Assembly (NCBI GenBank): GCA_017794945.1
Contig: CP051239.1
Location: forward strand, 992,001-1,056,000
Origin: Alcanivorax sp.
GTDB taxonomy: Bacteria > Pseudomonadota > Gammaproteobacteria > Pseudomonadales > Alcanivoracaceae
Reading direction: 5' to 3'
DNA length: 64,000 nucleotides
Shown piece by piece: positions 37,661-46,930 of this stretch. The position numbers were made by a program, and so were the translations under genes. Numbering within the stretch: position 1 is the stretch's first letter; each line of letters begins with the position of its first letter. The notes under the pieces are model-generated. The model had not been told where the DNA came from, did not search any database, and saw nothing but the letters and a program-made list of their open reading frames with translations.

Positions 37661-38078
37661 GGGCCCATTCCAGCTTCGCATATCGTCCCTGTTTCTCCAC
37701 GGCCAGGGTGACGGTGAGATCCGGCGGCGGAATAACCCCGCTTCCGCGTTCAGGCCACTCCAGCACGCACAGTGCATGACCGTCAAAGTAGTCGCGAATG
37801 CCGATCATCTCCAACTCCTCGGGGTCCCCGAGCCGATATAAATCAAAATGATAGATATGGACGCCGGCCACGTCATAGGGTTCCACCAGCGTGTAGGTCG
37901 GGCTCTTTACCGAACCGGCGTGGCCAAGCGCCCGCAGCAGGCCGCGCACCAGCGTGGTCTTGCCGGCACCCAGGTCACCACGCAGATACACACACTGACC
38001 GGCGCCCAGGCGCGACGCCAGGGCCGCCCCCAGATTCAGCGTGGCCTGCTCGTCGGCGAGAAAATGCTGTTCGTTCAT
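37653..38078 (-). CDS. tsaE: tRNA threonylcarbamoyladenosine biosynthesis protein TsaE
   Basis: A 141-residue P-loop protein with Walker A RGDLGAGKTTLVRGLL at about residues 34-49 and the conserved SPTYTLVEPY and HFDLYRL. It is the ATPase of the t6A complex. It abuts nnrD and overlaps amiB, a tightly packed unit. Confidence 0.95.
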   Translation of the reverse strand: MNEQHFLADEQATLNLGAALASRLGAGQCVYLRGDLGAGKTTLVRGLLRALGHAGSVKSPTYTLVEPYDVAGVHIYHFDLYRLGDPEELEMIGIRDYFDGHALCVLEWPERGSGVIPPPDLTVTLAVEKQGRYAKLEWAHG

Positions 38079-39578
38079 CTAGCGCTCGTCGTCTCCGTTA
38101 AGCACCGGCCGCAACGCGGTCAGCAGGTCGGTGGCCAGCAACCCCCGCTCACCGTCCCCGGCGGCGGCCCGATCGGCGGCGCGGGCATGGGCCATGGCGC
38201 CCAGCGCCGCGGCCTGGTAGCCGGGCAGGCCCTGGGCGTGCAGGGCGGCGATCACCCCGGTGAGCACATCGCCCATGCCGCCCGTGGCCATGCCCGGGTT
38301 GCCGTCGCTGATCAGCGCCGTGCCGCCATCCCCGCGCACCAGGGTGCCCAGCCCTTTGAGCAGAACGGTGCCGCCGTAGCGGGCCGCCAGGCTTTCCAGC
38401 GCCGCGAAACGGTCCGCCTGAACGCCGGCGCCATCGCTGCCCAGCAGCCGGCCCGCCTCGCCGGGGTGCGGCGTGAGGATCCAGTTGTCGCGGGCGCCGG
38501 CGTCCATCTCCACCAGCAGGTTGAGGCCGTCCGCGTCGATCACCATCGGCAACCCGCTTTCCAGGATTTCCTCCAGCAGTACCCGGCCCCAGGGGCCGGC
38601 GCCCAGGCCCGGGCCCACCGCCACCACCGAGGCTTTTTCCAGCAGCGGACGCAGCGCTTCGGCGCCGTCCACGCCGCGCACCATGATCTCCGGCTGGCGG
38701 GCGAGCACCGCCGGGGCGTGCTCCGGCCGCGTGGCCAGGCTCACCAGCCCGGCGCCGCAACGGGCCGCCGCCTGGGCGGTCATCAGCGGGGCGCCGGCGA
38801 AACCGTGGTCGCCCCCCACCACCAGCACATGGCCGAAGTGCCCTTTGTGCGCGTCGCGGCGCCGGGGCGGCAGCCATTGCCGCAGGCGGGCCGGCGTGGG
38901 CCGCCAGACCGGTGCGTCGACCTGCTGGTAGACCGGCCGGTCCACGCCCAGATCATCGAACAGCAGCTCGCCGCTGTGCACCGGGCCCGTGCCGGTGAGC
39001 AGTCCCCGGTTGACGCCGATAAAGGTGATCGTGCAGTCGGCGCTCAGCACCGCGCCGGCCGGCGCGCCGGTATCGGCGTTGAGGCCGGAAGGTACATCCA
39101 GGGCCAGCACCGGCTTGCCGAGACCGTCCAGCGCCTCGATCAGCGCGCGGATGTCCTCACGCAAGGCGCCGCTGATGCCGGTGCCGAGCAGCCCATCCAC
39201 CAGCAGCGGCGCGTCGACCGGCAGATCGTCCATGGACAGCGCCCGCATCGGCACGCCGGCGTCGCGGGCGCGCCGCGCCATGGCCAGGGCGTCGCCCTTC
39301 ATGTCTTCCGGGTCGCGCAGATGGTGGATCACCGGCTCCAGGCCGGCCTCGCGGGCCAGCCGCGCCACCACATAGCCGTCACCGCCGTTATTGCCGCCGC
39401 CGCACAGCACCGCCGGCCGCGACACGTCCGGCCAACGTGACAGCATCAGCTCGAACGCGGCATGGCCGGCGCGCTCCATCAGTTCCTCGCCACTGAGCCC
39501 GGCCGCACCGGCCTGGCGGTCCAGTTCACGGGTCTGCTCGGCGCTGTACAGCGCTTCGGGTAACGATCTTAGGGGCAT
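38079..39578 (-). CDS. nnrD: Bifunctional NAD(P)H-hydrate epimerase / dehydratase
   Basis: A 499-residue two-domain repair enzyme. The N-terminal epimerase domain has CGGGNNGGDGYVVARL at about 59-74 and VDGLLGTG; the C-terminal ADP-dependent dehydratase has VGPGLG, DADGLN, LTPHPGEAGRLLG, LLKG and GMGDVLTGVI. It repairs damaged NAD(P)H. It is the first gene of the nnrD-tsaE-amiB-mutL-miaA run and diverges from the DMT transporter gene. Confidence 0.95.
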   Translation of the reverse strand: MPLRSLPEALYSAEQTRELDRQAGAAGLSGEELMERAGHAAFELMLSRWPDVSRPAVLCGGGNNGGDGYVVARLAREAGLEPVIHHLRDPEDMKGDALAMARRARDAGVPMRALSMDDLPVDAPLLVDGLLGTGISGALREDIRALIEALDGLGKPVLALDVPSGLNADTGAPAGAVLSADCTITFIGVNRGLLTGTGPVHSGELLFDDLGVDRPVYQQVDAPVWRPTPARLRQWLPPRRRDAHKGHFGHVLVVGGDHGFAGAPLMTAQAAARCGAGLVSLATRPEHAPAVLARQPEIMVRGVDGAEALRPLLEKASVVAVGPGLGAGPWGRVLLEEILESGLPMVIDADGLNLLVEMDAGARDNWILTPHPGEAGRLLGSDGAGVQADRFAALESLAARYGGTVLLKGLGTLVRGDGGTALISDGNPGMATGGMGDVLTGVIAALHAQGLPGYQAAALGAMAHARAADRAAAGDGERGLLATDLLTALRPVLNGDDER

Positions 39579-39700
39579 TCGCTGCTATCCTGGGCTCCGC
39601 CGTGGAAGCTTCGCTGCGGTATTCGACGACAGTATACCTGTTCCTATTTTCCAGGGATGGGCCGATTTGCAAAGGCTCCCCTGCTGGCGATAAGACGTTC

Positions 39701-40594
39701 ATGCCCGACCGCACCACACCTCAATGGGACCTGTACGGCGTCCATCTGGCCGCGTTCATGCTGGCGGGCACCGCCCTGTTCGCCAAGTTGGTGCCGCTGC
39801 CGGCGCTGGACATCACCGCGCTGCGCGGCGCCATCGCCGCGACCGCCCTGCTGCTGGTGATGCTGCTGGGGCGGGCCCGGTTGCGGCTGCCGTCGGCGCG
39901 TCACTACCTGGCCATGCTGGTCGGCGGCCTGCTCTTCGCGGTCCACTGGATGACCTATTTCCACGCCATGCAGGTGTCCACGGTGGCGGTCGGGGTAGTG
40001 GCGCTGCTCACTTTCCCGGTGATCACGGCGATGATCGAACCGCCCCTGCTGGCGCGGCACGCGCCGGACCGCCCCGCACTGATCGCCGGCCTGGGCGTGC
40101 TGGCCGGGGTCACACTGATCGGCCTGGAAGGCGGCCTGGGCGGCAATGTGCCGTTGGGGCTTGCCGTAGGCGTGTTTTCCGCGACGCTTTATTCGCTGCG
40201 CAACCTGCTGCAGAAACGGTTTCTGCAGGGCGTTTCCGGCCCCCAGGTGATGCTCTATCAGGGCACTCTGACCGCGCTTTTGTTCGCGCCTTTTCTCAGC
40301 GTCTCTCCCGGCGGGCTGACGCTCGGCACCTGGGGGCTTTTGTTGCTGCTGGGCACCGTCTTCACCGCCGTGCCGCACACCCTGATCACCCACGCGCTGC
40401 GCCGCGTCAGCGCCACCGGCGTGTCGTTCGTGCTCGCCCTGCAAGTGCCCTACGCCACCTTGCTGGCGGCGCTGGTGCTGTCGGAAATACCCGGCCCCCT
40501 GGCGATTCTCGGCGGCGCCCTGGTGGTCGGCGCCGCCCTGTACGTGACGACCTGGCAACGGCGCACGGCCCTGGCCGCCGCCGGCGGCGGTTGA
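39701..40594 (+). CDS. EamA-family (DMT) transporter
   Basis: A 297-residue membrane protein with about ten hydrophobic helices in two EamA repeats (LRGAIAATALLLVMLLG and the second LVLSEIPGPLAILGGALVVGAALY). The substrate is unknown. I chose ATG 39701 (MPDRTTPQW); upstream in-frame sequence overlaps the divergent nnrD promoter region. It is 10 bp before queG on the same strand and probably co-transcribed. Confidence 0.85.
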   Translation: MPDRTTPQWDLYGVHLAAFMLAGTALFAKLVPLPALDITALRGAIAATALLLVMLLGRARLRLPSARHYLAMLVGGLLFAVHWMTYFHAMQVSTVAVGVVALLTFPVITAMIEPPLLARHAPDRPALIAGLGVLAGVTLIGLEGGLGGNVPLGLAVGVFSATLYSLRNLLQKRFLQGVSGPQVMLYQGTLTALLFAPFLSVSPGGLTLGTWGLLLLLGTVFTAVPHTLITHALRRVSATGVSFVLALQVPYATLLAALVLSEIPGPLAILGGALVVGAALYVTTWQRRTALAAAGGG

Positions 40595-40604
40595 TCGCAA
40601 GGCT

Positions 40605-41663
40605 ATGGATTTCATCGACCTGAAGCAGCGCATTGCCGAACACGCCCGGGCGCTGGGCTTCCAGCAGATGGGCGTCGCCGACCTGGACCTGAGCCAGGCG
40701 GAACAGCGCCTGCACGATTGGCTGGCCGCCGGCCGCCACGGCGAGATGGGCTGGATGGCCGCCCACGGCCACAAACGCTCGCGGCCGGCGGAGCTGGAGC
40801 CCGAGACCGTGCGTGTGTTGTCGCTGCGCATGGACTATCTGCCGCCGGACACCCAGCCGGTCAAGGTGCTGCAGCAAAAAGAGAAAGCCTATGTGTCCCG
40901 CTATGCCCTGGGCCGCGACTATCACAAGCTGGTGCGCAAACGGCTGGCGCGGCTGGCGGCGCTGATCCGCGAGGAAGTGGCCGGCACCCGTCTGGCGCGG
41001 GCCTTCGTGGACAGCGCGCCGGTGATGGAGAAGCCGCTCGCGGAGAAAGCCGGGCTCGGCTGGCAGGGCAAGCACACTCTGATTCTCAATCGCCACGCGG
41101 GCAGTTGGTTTTTCCTCGGCGAGATTTACACCGACCTGCCACTGCCGGTGGACGAGCCCGCCGAGGACCATTGCGGCAAGTGCTCCGCCTGCATGACGGT
41201 GTGCCCCACCGACGCCATTGTGGCGCCATACCAGCTGGACGCCCGGCGCTGCATCTCCTACCTGACCATCGAGCACCCGGGTTCGATTCCGGAAGACCTG
41301 CGCCGGGGCATCGGCAACCGGGTGTTCGGCTGCGACGACTGCCAGTTGATGTGCCCTTGGAACCGCTTCGCGTCGCACAGCAAGGAAACCGATTTCCGGC
41401 CCCGCCACGGCCTGGCGGACAGCGAGCTGGTGACGCTGTTCCAGTGGGACGAAGAGACGTTTTTACGCCGTACCGAGGGCTCGCCGATCCGCCGCGCCGG
41501 CTTCGAACGCTGGCGCCGCAACCTGGCGGTCGCCCTGGGCAACGGCCCGGCCACGCCCGAGGCCATGGCGGCCCTGGAAGCCGCGCTCAACGACCCCAGC
41601 GACCTGGTGCGCGAACACGCCACCTGGGCCCTTCAGCGCCTTCGCGAAAAACAAGGCTCATAA
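40605..41663 (+). CDS. queG: Epoxyqueuosine reductase
   Basis: A 352-residue cobalamin- and iron-sulfur-dependent enzyme for the last step of queuosine synthesis. Two 4Fe-4S clusters are bound by CGKCSACMTVCPT (about residues 191-203) and CDDCQLMCPWN (about 245-255), and a HEAT-like C-terminal end follows. The gene is in its usual place opposite nnrD. Palindromes B and C follow it. Confidence 0.95.
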   Translation: MDFIDLKQRIAEHARALGFQQMGVADLDLSQAEQRLHDWLAAGRHGEMGWMAAHGHKRSRPAELEPETVRVLSLRMDYLPPDTQPVKVLQQKEKAYVSRYALGRDYHKLVRKRLARLAALIREEVAGTRLARAFVDSAPVMEKPLAEKAGLGWQGKHTLILNRHAGSWFFLGEIYTDLPLPVDEPAEDHCGKCSACMTVCPTDAIVAPYQLDARRCISYLTIEHPGSIPEDLRRGIGNRVFGCDDCQLMCPWNRFASHSKETDFRPRHGLADSELVTLFQWDEETFLRRTEGSPIRRAGFERWRRNLAVALGNGPATPEAMAALEAALNDPSDLVREHATWALQRLREKQGS

Positions 41664-41702
41664 CACTCTAGCGGGAAATCCAGCGCCATGACTCCGTAGC
41701 CC

Positions 41703-41811
41703 GGTTCGGTCTCAGTGCCTGTGTCCAGGACCCGCCGTGAATACGTCCCTGTAGGCTTGTGTTCGGCTCCCTGCCTCACACAGTCCTGGACACAGGCACT
41801 GAGACCGAACC
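41703..41811. repeat. Long perfect palindrome, copy B
   Basis: A 29-bp arm at 41703-41731 is exactly complementary to 41783-41811, with a 51-nt loop. The loop contains GCCGTGAATACGTCCCTGTA followed by GGCT, the conserved core and also an intact copy of the site used by the IS110 element at copy D. It follows queG by 39 bp. Confidence 0.92.
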
Positions 41812-41844
41812 TCCCGAATGGTGTCAGCTGCCGAGCGCGGCTTA

Positions 41845-41885
41845 GTAGAAAGGTTCGGCGCCAGCGATAACCCATGGCGGTGGAA
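41845..41885 (+). repeat. 41-bp conserved block beside palindrome C
   Basis: This block (start GTAGAAAGGTTCGGCGC, end GGCGGTGGAA) recurs in inverted orientation at 47043-47083 beside palindrome D, with a few mismatches. In both places it stands within about 10 bp of a palindrome arm, so it appears to be part of the larger repeat unit. Confidence 0.75.
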
Positions 41886-41895
41886 GCTTCGCATC

Positions 41896-42009
41896 GGCGA
41901 GGTACCGGGCAGGGCTGCCCAGGACCGTATTTGGCCAGAGACGGCCAAATGCGAGCCTACAGGGATGTACTCGTGGCGTGTCCTGGGCAGCCCTGCCCGG
42001 TACCTCGCC
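41896..42009. repeat. Long perfect palindrome, copy C (inverted orientation)
   Basis: A 30-bp arm at 41896-41925 is exactly complementary to 41980-42009, with a 54-nt loop. The conserved core lies on the minus strand (plus strand GAGCCTACAGGGATGTACTC). B, the 41-bp block and C fill the 386-bp gap between queG and orn. Confidence 0.92.
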
Positions 42010-42049
42010 CCTGCTGGAGAAACCTCTCTACCGAAACATAGGCCCGGCG

Positions 42050-42595
42050 TTACAAGCGGATCAGGTGCTCGCGGTAGTAGGCCAGCTCCTGGATCGACTC
42101 GCGGATGTCGTCCAGCGCCAGATGCTTATTCTCTTTCTTGAAACCGGGCAGGATGTCCGGCTTCCAGCGCCGCGCCAGCTCCTTGAGCGTGGACACATCC
42201 AGGTTGCGGTAGTGGAAAAACGCTTCCAGGCGCGGCATGTAATTGGCCAGGAAACGGCGGTCCTGGCAGATGCTGTTGCCGCACATCGGCGACATGCCCG
42301 CCTCCACGTACTGCTCCAGAAACACCAGGGTGCGGCGCTCCGCCTCGGCATCGTCCAGATCGCTTTTGCGGACCCGCTCCACCAGGCCGGAGTTGTTGTG
42401 ATGCTCGGTGTTCCATTCGTCCATGCCGTTGAGCAGCGCGTCGCTCTGATGCACCGCCATCACGGGCCCCTCCGCGAGGACATTCAAATGGGCGTCGGTG
42501 ACAATGGTGGCGATCTCGATAATGCGGTCGTTGGCCGGGTCCAGCCCGGTCATTTCCAGGTCGATCCAGATCAGGTTGTCTCGTGATTGCGTCAT
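42050..42595 (-). CDS. orn: Oligoribonuclease
   Basis: A 181-residue DEDDh exonuclease that degrades short RNAs, including pGpG from c-di-GMP turnover. Motifs: [10 protein letters not shown] at 11-20, the [21 protein letters not shown] region, and [14 protein letters not shown] with His158 and Asp163 near the end. The start is ATG 42595 ([10 protein letters not shown]). It is divergent from rsgA, as in most gammaproteobacteria. Confidence 0.96.
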   Translation of the reverse strand: MTQSRDNLIWIDLEMTGLDPANDRIIEIATIVTDAHLNVLAEGPVMAVHQSDALLNGMDEWNTEHHNNSGLVERVRKSDLDDAEAERRTLVFLEQYVEAGMSPMCGNSICQDRRFLANYMPRLEAFFHYRNLDVSTLKELARRWKPDILPGFKKENKHLALDDIRESIQELAYYREHLIRL

Positions 42596-42614
42596 GGGGC
42601 TCCAAACAGTCATT

Positions 42615-42767
42615 GGATACAGGATGAAGGATACAGGATACAGCGCGAGAGGGGGCCTGCCAGCGGGGCTTGCTTTGCCCGCGTTCTGCGTCCTCCGGCA
42701 TCTGGAGGCAGCGGAAGCCGGGACGAATCCACGCCCACTCCTGTATCCTGCAGCCTGCATCCTGCAT
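42615..42767. repeat. Inverted GGATACAG-type repeats in the orn-rsgA spacer
   Basis: The spacer begins with three GGAT(A/G)-(C/A)AG-type units (GGATACAGGATGAAGGATAC at 42615-42634, then AGGATACAG) and ends with inverted versions (TGTATCCTGCAGCCTGCATC at 42742-42761). About 97 bp of unremarkable sequence stand between. Confidence 0.7.
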
Positions 42768-42790
42768 CGGCGGCGCAGCCGCCCATATTT

Positions 42791-43825
42791 ATGGCAAAAC
42801 GAAAGCTGAACCGCCGCCAGAAATGGCGGATCGAGAAAATCCAGGCGGAACGACGCCAGCGGGCCCAACGCCGGGCCGGCCAGGAAAACCCGGTGGCCAC
42901 CGCCCTGGGCGATGAACAATTGGGCACGGTGGTGGCCCACTTCGGCGGCCAGGTGCTGGTGGAAGACGAGGCCGGGGTTCCGGCACGCTGCCACTTCCGC
43001 GCCAATCTGGAGCAACTGGTGGTGGGCGACCGCGTGATCTGGCAGGCGCCGCGAGAGGAAGGCGACGGCGACGGTGTGGTCACCGCCATCGAGCCCCGCC
43101 AGAGCGTGCTGAAACGGCCGGACAACTACGGCAACCTGAAGCCGGTGGCCGCAAACGTGGATCGCCTGCTGGTGGTGTTCGCGCCCATGCCGGTGCCCTC
43201 CACCGCCCTGCTCGACCGCTACCTGGTGGCGGCGGAGTTGTCCGGGATTCCCGCCACCCTGGTACTGAACAAGGCGGACCTGATCGACGAAGAGAGCCGC
43301 GACGCCCTGGACCACATCACCGATATTTACCGCCAGCTGAGTTACCCGGTGATTGAAGCGTCCGCCGAGGACGGCGCCGGCCTGGACGAACTGAAAACCG
43401 CCCTGACCGGCCACACCTGCGCGTTCGTGGGCCAGTCCGGCGTCGGCAAGTCGTCACTGGTGAACGCGGTGCTGCCCAGCGCCGAGCTGGCGGTGGGCGA
43501 CCTGTCCGGGGTCTCCGGCCTGGGCCAGCACACCACCACCACCGCGCGCCTGTTCCGTCTGCCGGAAGGCGGCCGGCTGATCGATTCACCGGGCATCCGT
43601 GAATTCGGGCTCTGGCACATCAGCGAAGAGGAACTGCTGCACGGCTACCGGGAGCTTTCCGAGCGGGCCGGGCACTGCCGCTTCCGCAACTGCACCCACC
43701 GCCACGAACCGGGCTGCGCCCTGCACGAGGCGGCGGAAAACGGCGAGGTGAGCGAGGAGCGGCTGCACAATTTCTTCCAGATCGCCGACACCCTGGATGA
43801 GGAAGGCCGCGAGCGCTATCGGTAG
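42791..43825 (+). CDS. rsgA: Small-subunit ribosome biogenesis GTPase RsgA
   Basis: A 344-residue circularly permuted GTPase: N-terminal basic tail and OB fold, then NKADL (G4) before the P-loop [13 protein letters not shown] and [10 protein letters not shown], and a zinc-binding CRFRNCTH...C end. It checks late 30S assembly. ATG 42791 ([10 protein letters not shown]) begins the conserved basic N-terminus. Confidence 0.95.
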   Translation: MAKRKLNRRQKWRIEKIQAERRQRAQRRAGQENPVATALGDEQLGTVVAHFGGQVLVEDEAGVPARCHFRANLEQLVVGDRVIWQAPREEGDGDGVVTAIEPRQSVLKRPDNYGNLKPVAANVDRLLVVFAPMPVPSTALLDRYLVAAELSGIPATLVLNKADLIDEESRDALDHITDIYRQLSYPVIEASAEDGAGLDELKTALTGHTCAFVGQSGVGKSSLVNAVLPSAELAVGDLSGVSGLGQHTTTTARLFRLPEGGRLIDSPGIREFGLWHISEEELLHGYRELSERAGHCRFRNCTHRHEPGCALHEAAENGEVSEERLHNFFQIADTLDEEGRERYR

Positions 43826-43918
43826 ACCTTCGGGGAACACATCTGACAGCCATGGGGTCCCTCCATTACAATCAGGTTTGTTTTCACGCACCCCATTCCG
43901 CAGCGAAGACGATTAGCC

Positions 43919-44743
43919 ATGACCGCTCAACTGCCGCTACTGCTGGAACCCGCCGACCTGGCGGCCCATTTGGACGACGACAATCTGCTGATCGTGGATC
44001 TGAGCAAGGATCAGGTCTACGACCAGGCCCACGTACCCGGCGCCGTGCACCTGGACTTCAAACGCCTGCTCGCCGGCACCCAGCCGGCGCCCGGACTGCT
44101 GCCCAGCGATGACGCCCTGTCCGCCCTGTTCTCCGAGCTGGGGCTGACCCCCGACACCCAGGTGGTCGCCTACGACGACGAAGGCGGCGGCTGGGCCGGA
44201 CGCCTGCTGTGGACCCTGGATGTGATCGGCCACAAGAAATATTCCTACCTCAATGGCGGCATCCACGGCTGGCTGGCGGCGGAGCTGAGCACCAGCAGCG
44301 ACCGCACCCGGCCGGAGCCCAGCGACTACCAGGTCGGCGAGCACGACCCGGCCACCAGTGTCGATCTGGATTATGTGCTCAAGCACCACACCGACCCGGA
44401 CGTGGTGATCTGGGACGCCCGCTCGGAGGAGGAATTCGCCGGAGTGCGTGCCTTCGCCCAGAAAGCCGGCCATATTCCCGGCGCCACTCACTACGAGTGG
44501 ACCGACGCCATGGACAAACACAACAACCTGCGTTTGCGCGACCTGGAAGACGTTCGCCGGGAGCTGGCCGAGCGCGGTATCCAGGGCAACAAGGAAGTGA
44601 TTACGCACTGCCAGACCCACCACCGTTCCAGCTTTACCTGGCTGGTGGGCAAGATCCTCGGCTTCGAACGCATTCGCGGCTACCCCGGCTCCTGGGCCGA
44701 ATGGGGCAACCACCCCGACACCCCCACGGAAAAGTCCGAGTAA
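43919..44743 (+). CDS. rhdA: Thiosulfate sulfurtransferase (rhodanese)
   Basis: A 274-residue tandem-rhodanese protein. The C-terminal domain holds the active-site loop HCQTHHRSS, the same loop type as Azotobacter RhdA, and the GYPGSWAEWGN end. It transfers sulfane sulfur to cyanide or other acceptors. It lies 19 bp before psd, the same neighbour as in Pseudomonas. Confidence 0.93.
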   Translation: MTAQLPLLLEPADLAAHLDDDNLLIVDLSKDQVYDQAHVPGAVHLDFKRLLAGTQPAPGLLPSDDALSALFSELGLTPDTQVVAYDDEGGGWAGRLLWTLDVIGHKKYSYLNGGIHGWLAAELSTSSDRTRPEPSDYQVGEHDPATSVDLDYVLKHHTDPDVVIWDARSEEEFAGVRAFAQKAGHIPGATHYEWTDAMDKHNNLRLRDLEDVRRELAERGIQGNKEVITHCQTHHRSSFTWLVGKILGFERIRGYPGSWAEWGNHPDTPTEKSE

Positions 44744-44762
44744 CCACCTTGAGGCTCACTCT

Positions 44763-45626
44763 TTGCACGCTCTAAAAGAAAAGCTGTTTATCGCGCTTCA
44801 GCACGTCGTCCCCCAGCACCTGCTGTCCCGCCTGGTGGGCTGGGTGGCGCGCAGCGAGATCCCCTGGATCAAAACCACCTTCATCAACCGCTTCATCCAA
44901 CACTTCGGAGTGGACCTCAGCGAAGCGGCGATTGAAGACCCGGACCGCTTCGAGAATTTCAACGCCTTCTTCACCCGCGCGTTGAAAGACGGCGCCCGCC
45001 CCATCGCCGACGGCGAGCGAGTACTGGCCTGCCCGGCGGACGGCACCGTCAGCCAGTTGGGCCCGCTGCGCGGCGGCGACCTGTTCCAGGCCAAAGGCCA
45101 CCACTATTCCGCGTTCGAATTGCTGGGCGGTGACGGCGCACTGGCGGCGGAGTTCCAAAACGGCCACTTCGCCACCGTCTATCTGTCGCCGAAGGACTAT
45201 CACCGCGTGCACATGCCGTTCACCGGCACCCTGCGCGAAACCTGCTACGTGCCCGGGCGTCTGTTTTCGGTGAACCAGACCACCACCGAGCGGGTGCCGC
45301 GTTTGTTCGCGCGCAATGAGCGCCTGGTGTGCGTGTTCGATACCGAGGTGGGACCGATGGCGGTGGTGCTGGTGGGCGCGATGATCGTGGCCGGCATCGA
45401 AACCGTGTTCGCCGGCCAGATTACGCCGCAGGCCACCACCGTGACCCGGGTGGACTACCGCAATCCGGCGCCGGTGACCCTGCGCAAGGGCGACGAGCTG
45501 GGCCGCTTCCTGCTCGGCTCCACGGTGATCGTGCTGTTCCCGGAGGGCGCCGCTGAGTTCGGTTCGGAGCTGACCGCCGGCGCCGCCGTGCGGATGGGCG
45601 AAGCGTTCGGGTCGGTGCGTCAGTAG
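44763..45626 (+). CDS. psd: Phosphatidylserine decarboxylase
   Basis: A 287-residue membrane-associated proenzyme making phosphatidylethanolamine. The self-cleavage motif is LGST in FLLGSTVIVLFPEG (about residues 250-263), which yields the pyruvoyl group; the conserved PADGTVSQLG and YLSPKDYHRVHMP are present. The start is a TTG at 44763, with no good ATG in frame until far inside. Confidence 0.95.
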   Translation: MHALKEKLFIALQHVVPQHLLSRLVGWVARSEIPWIKTTFINRFIQHFGVDLSEAAIEDPDRFENFNAFFTRALKDGARPIADGERVLACPADGTVSQLGPLRGGDLFQAKGHHYSAFELLGGDGALAAEFQNGHFATVYLSPKDYHRVHMPFTGTLRETCYVPGRLFSVNQTTTERVPRLFARNERLVCVFDTEVGPMAVVLVGAMIVAGIETVFAGQITPQATTVTRVDYRNPAPVTLRKGDELGRFLLGSTVIVLFPEGAAEFGSELTAGAAVRMGEAFGSVRQ

Positions 45627-45736
45627 AGACGCCGGTTCGGCGGGGGCCTGGTGTTCTCTCCATCGGGGGGAGCGGGTCTGTGTTCTGCCCTTCCGGGAAC
45701 GCCGTGAATACGTCCCTGTAGATACTCTGTTAGAAC

Positions 45737-46729
45737 TCAAGCTTTCAGATGCTCTTCACTGAAGAGCATCGCTGAATCAAAAGCAGTCTCTGTCTGTATG
45801 CAGGCCCACAAACCAGTGAGGTACTTCCGCATCACGGCGCATAGGGCCTGGATCTTCTTTTTGCCCCGTGACACAAGGGCGTCGTAAAAGGCCTTCACCC
45901 GCGGGTCGTGCTGGACGGCGCTCATGGCTGGCATGTACAAGGCCGCCCGGAGATAAGCATTACCCGCCTTGCTCAAGCGCGCTGGCCGATTGACGCTGCT
46001 GCCCGACTGCGTCAATCGGACATCCAGGCCTGCAAAACGACTGACTTGCGGGGCTTTCAGACTGGAAGGCAGCACACACAGCTCCGCCAGTACGATCAGG
46101 GCGGTGGCCTTACCAACGCCTTTGGCGGCACACATATGGGTAAGGTACCGGGACAGGGTTTCACACTCCGCGATCAGCGCCAGCGCCGCCTGGCTCAGCC
46201 GTTCAATGCGCCTATCCAGGTAGGCGATACCCTCTTGTTCGTCCTCAACCAGTAGGGACCGGGTCGAGTTCTTGGCCTGTAGGGCATGCAGCCGGTTCTT
46301 GGCTTGGGTCCGGGTACCGGTCAAGCGGTTGATCTGCCGCCCGATATCGCGCAGCGCCAGCCGGACCTCATCGGGAGGTGTCCACAGCGAGGGCTCGATG
46401 CGTTCACCGTATTCCGCCAGCAAGGCGGCATCGACCCCGTCGGTCTTGCTCCCGGCCAACTTCAGTTTAGCGAAGTGGTGGAAGCTTTTGGGATTGATGA
46501 CTGCCACCGGCAGCCCTGCTTGCACCAAGGCTACCGCCAAATCAAAGTAGTAGATTCCCGTCGCTTCCATAGTGATGAGCGTGGGCTTGAGGTTGTGGAG
46601 GCGCTTGATCGCTTTGGCGTGCCCCTGGGGCGATTGCGAGAACGACTCCACCTTGGAAGCCTTGCCTCCCTTGCGGTTCACCAGATCAAAGGTTTTCGCC
46701 GCAATATCTACGCCCACAAACACACTCAT
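45737..46729 (-). CDS. IS110-family transposase (bridge-RNA-guided recombinase)
   Basis: A 330-residue protein. The RuvC-like N-terminal DEDD domain has Asp8 (VGVDIAAKTFD), Glu55 (ITMEATGIYYFD), Asp97 and Asp100 (SKTDGVDAALLAEY). The C-terminal Tnp domain has the helix-hairpin-helix-like AAKGVGKATALIVLAEL, SRFAGLDVRLTQSGSS with the catalytic serine among residues 242-245, and NAYLRAALYMPAMSAV. I chose ATG 46729 (MSVFVGVD) behind AGGAAGG; 11 more codons are open upstream but would enter the RNA-coding region. Confidence 0.93.
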   Translation of the reverse strand: MSVFVGVDIAAKTFDLVNRKGGKASKVESFSQSPQGHAKAIKRLHNLKPTLITMEATGIYYFDLAVALVQAGLPVAVINPKSFHHFAKLKLAGSKTDGVDAALLAEYGERIEPSLWTPPDEVRLALRDIGRQINRLTGTRTQAKNRLHALQAKNSTRSLLVEDEQEGIAYLDRRIERLSQAALALIAECETLSRYLTHMCAAKGVGKATALIVLAELCVLPSSLKAPQVSRFAGLDVRLTQSGSSVNRPARLSKAGNAYLRAALYMPAMSAVQHDPRVKAFYDALVSRGKKKIQALCAVMRKYLTGLWACIQTETAFDSAMLFSEEHLKA

Positions 46730-46774
46730 ACCCTTCCTCTCGCATCGACATCTATTCCACAATAGCCACCGGTT

Positions 46775-46930
46775 CCCCGACCTCGCACTTGATACTGCCT
46801 CGACCTTGCGATACGAAGTCCGGCCAATCCGGCTTCTTGATACTCTTCGAGGTTGGTAATGAGGCGGGGAGCCACTCTACATACGAGGTCAGTCAACACT
46901 GCCTCCAGGCTCAGACGGCCTCCCCGGTAA
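46775..46930 (-). ncRNA. Candidate bridge RNA of the IS110 element
   Basis: In the IS110 group the guide RNA comes from the left end upstream of the transposase. On the minus strand here, a 9-bp stem with one bulge (46917-46926 with 46865-46873) closes a first loop. That loop carries GAGCCT (46912-46907), identical to the target side GGGAGCCT, and TGTAG (46881-46877), complementary to target CTACA. A second stem (46852-46847 with 46803-46798) closes a loop with AGAGTATC (46846-46839), identical to the right end of the element (45728-45721), and CAAG (46808-46805), complementary to the left-end CTTG. This fits a target-binding and a donor-binding loop. Exact ends are not known. Confidence 0.7.
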
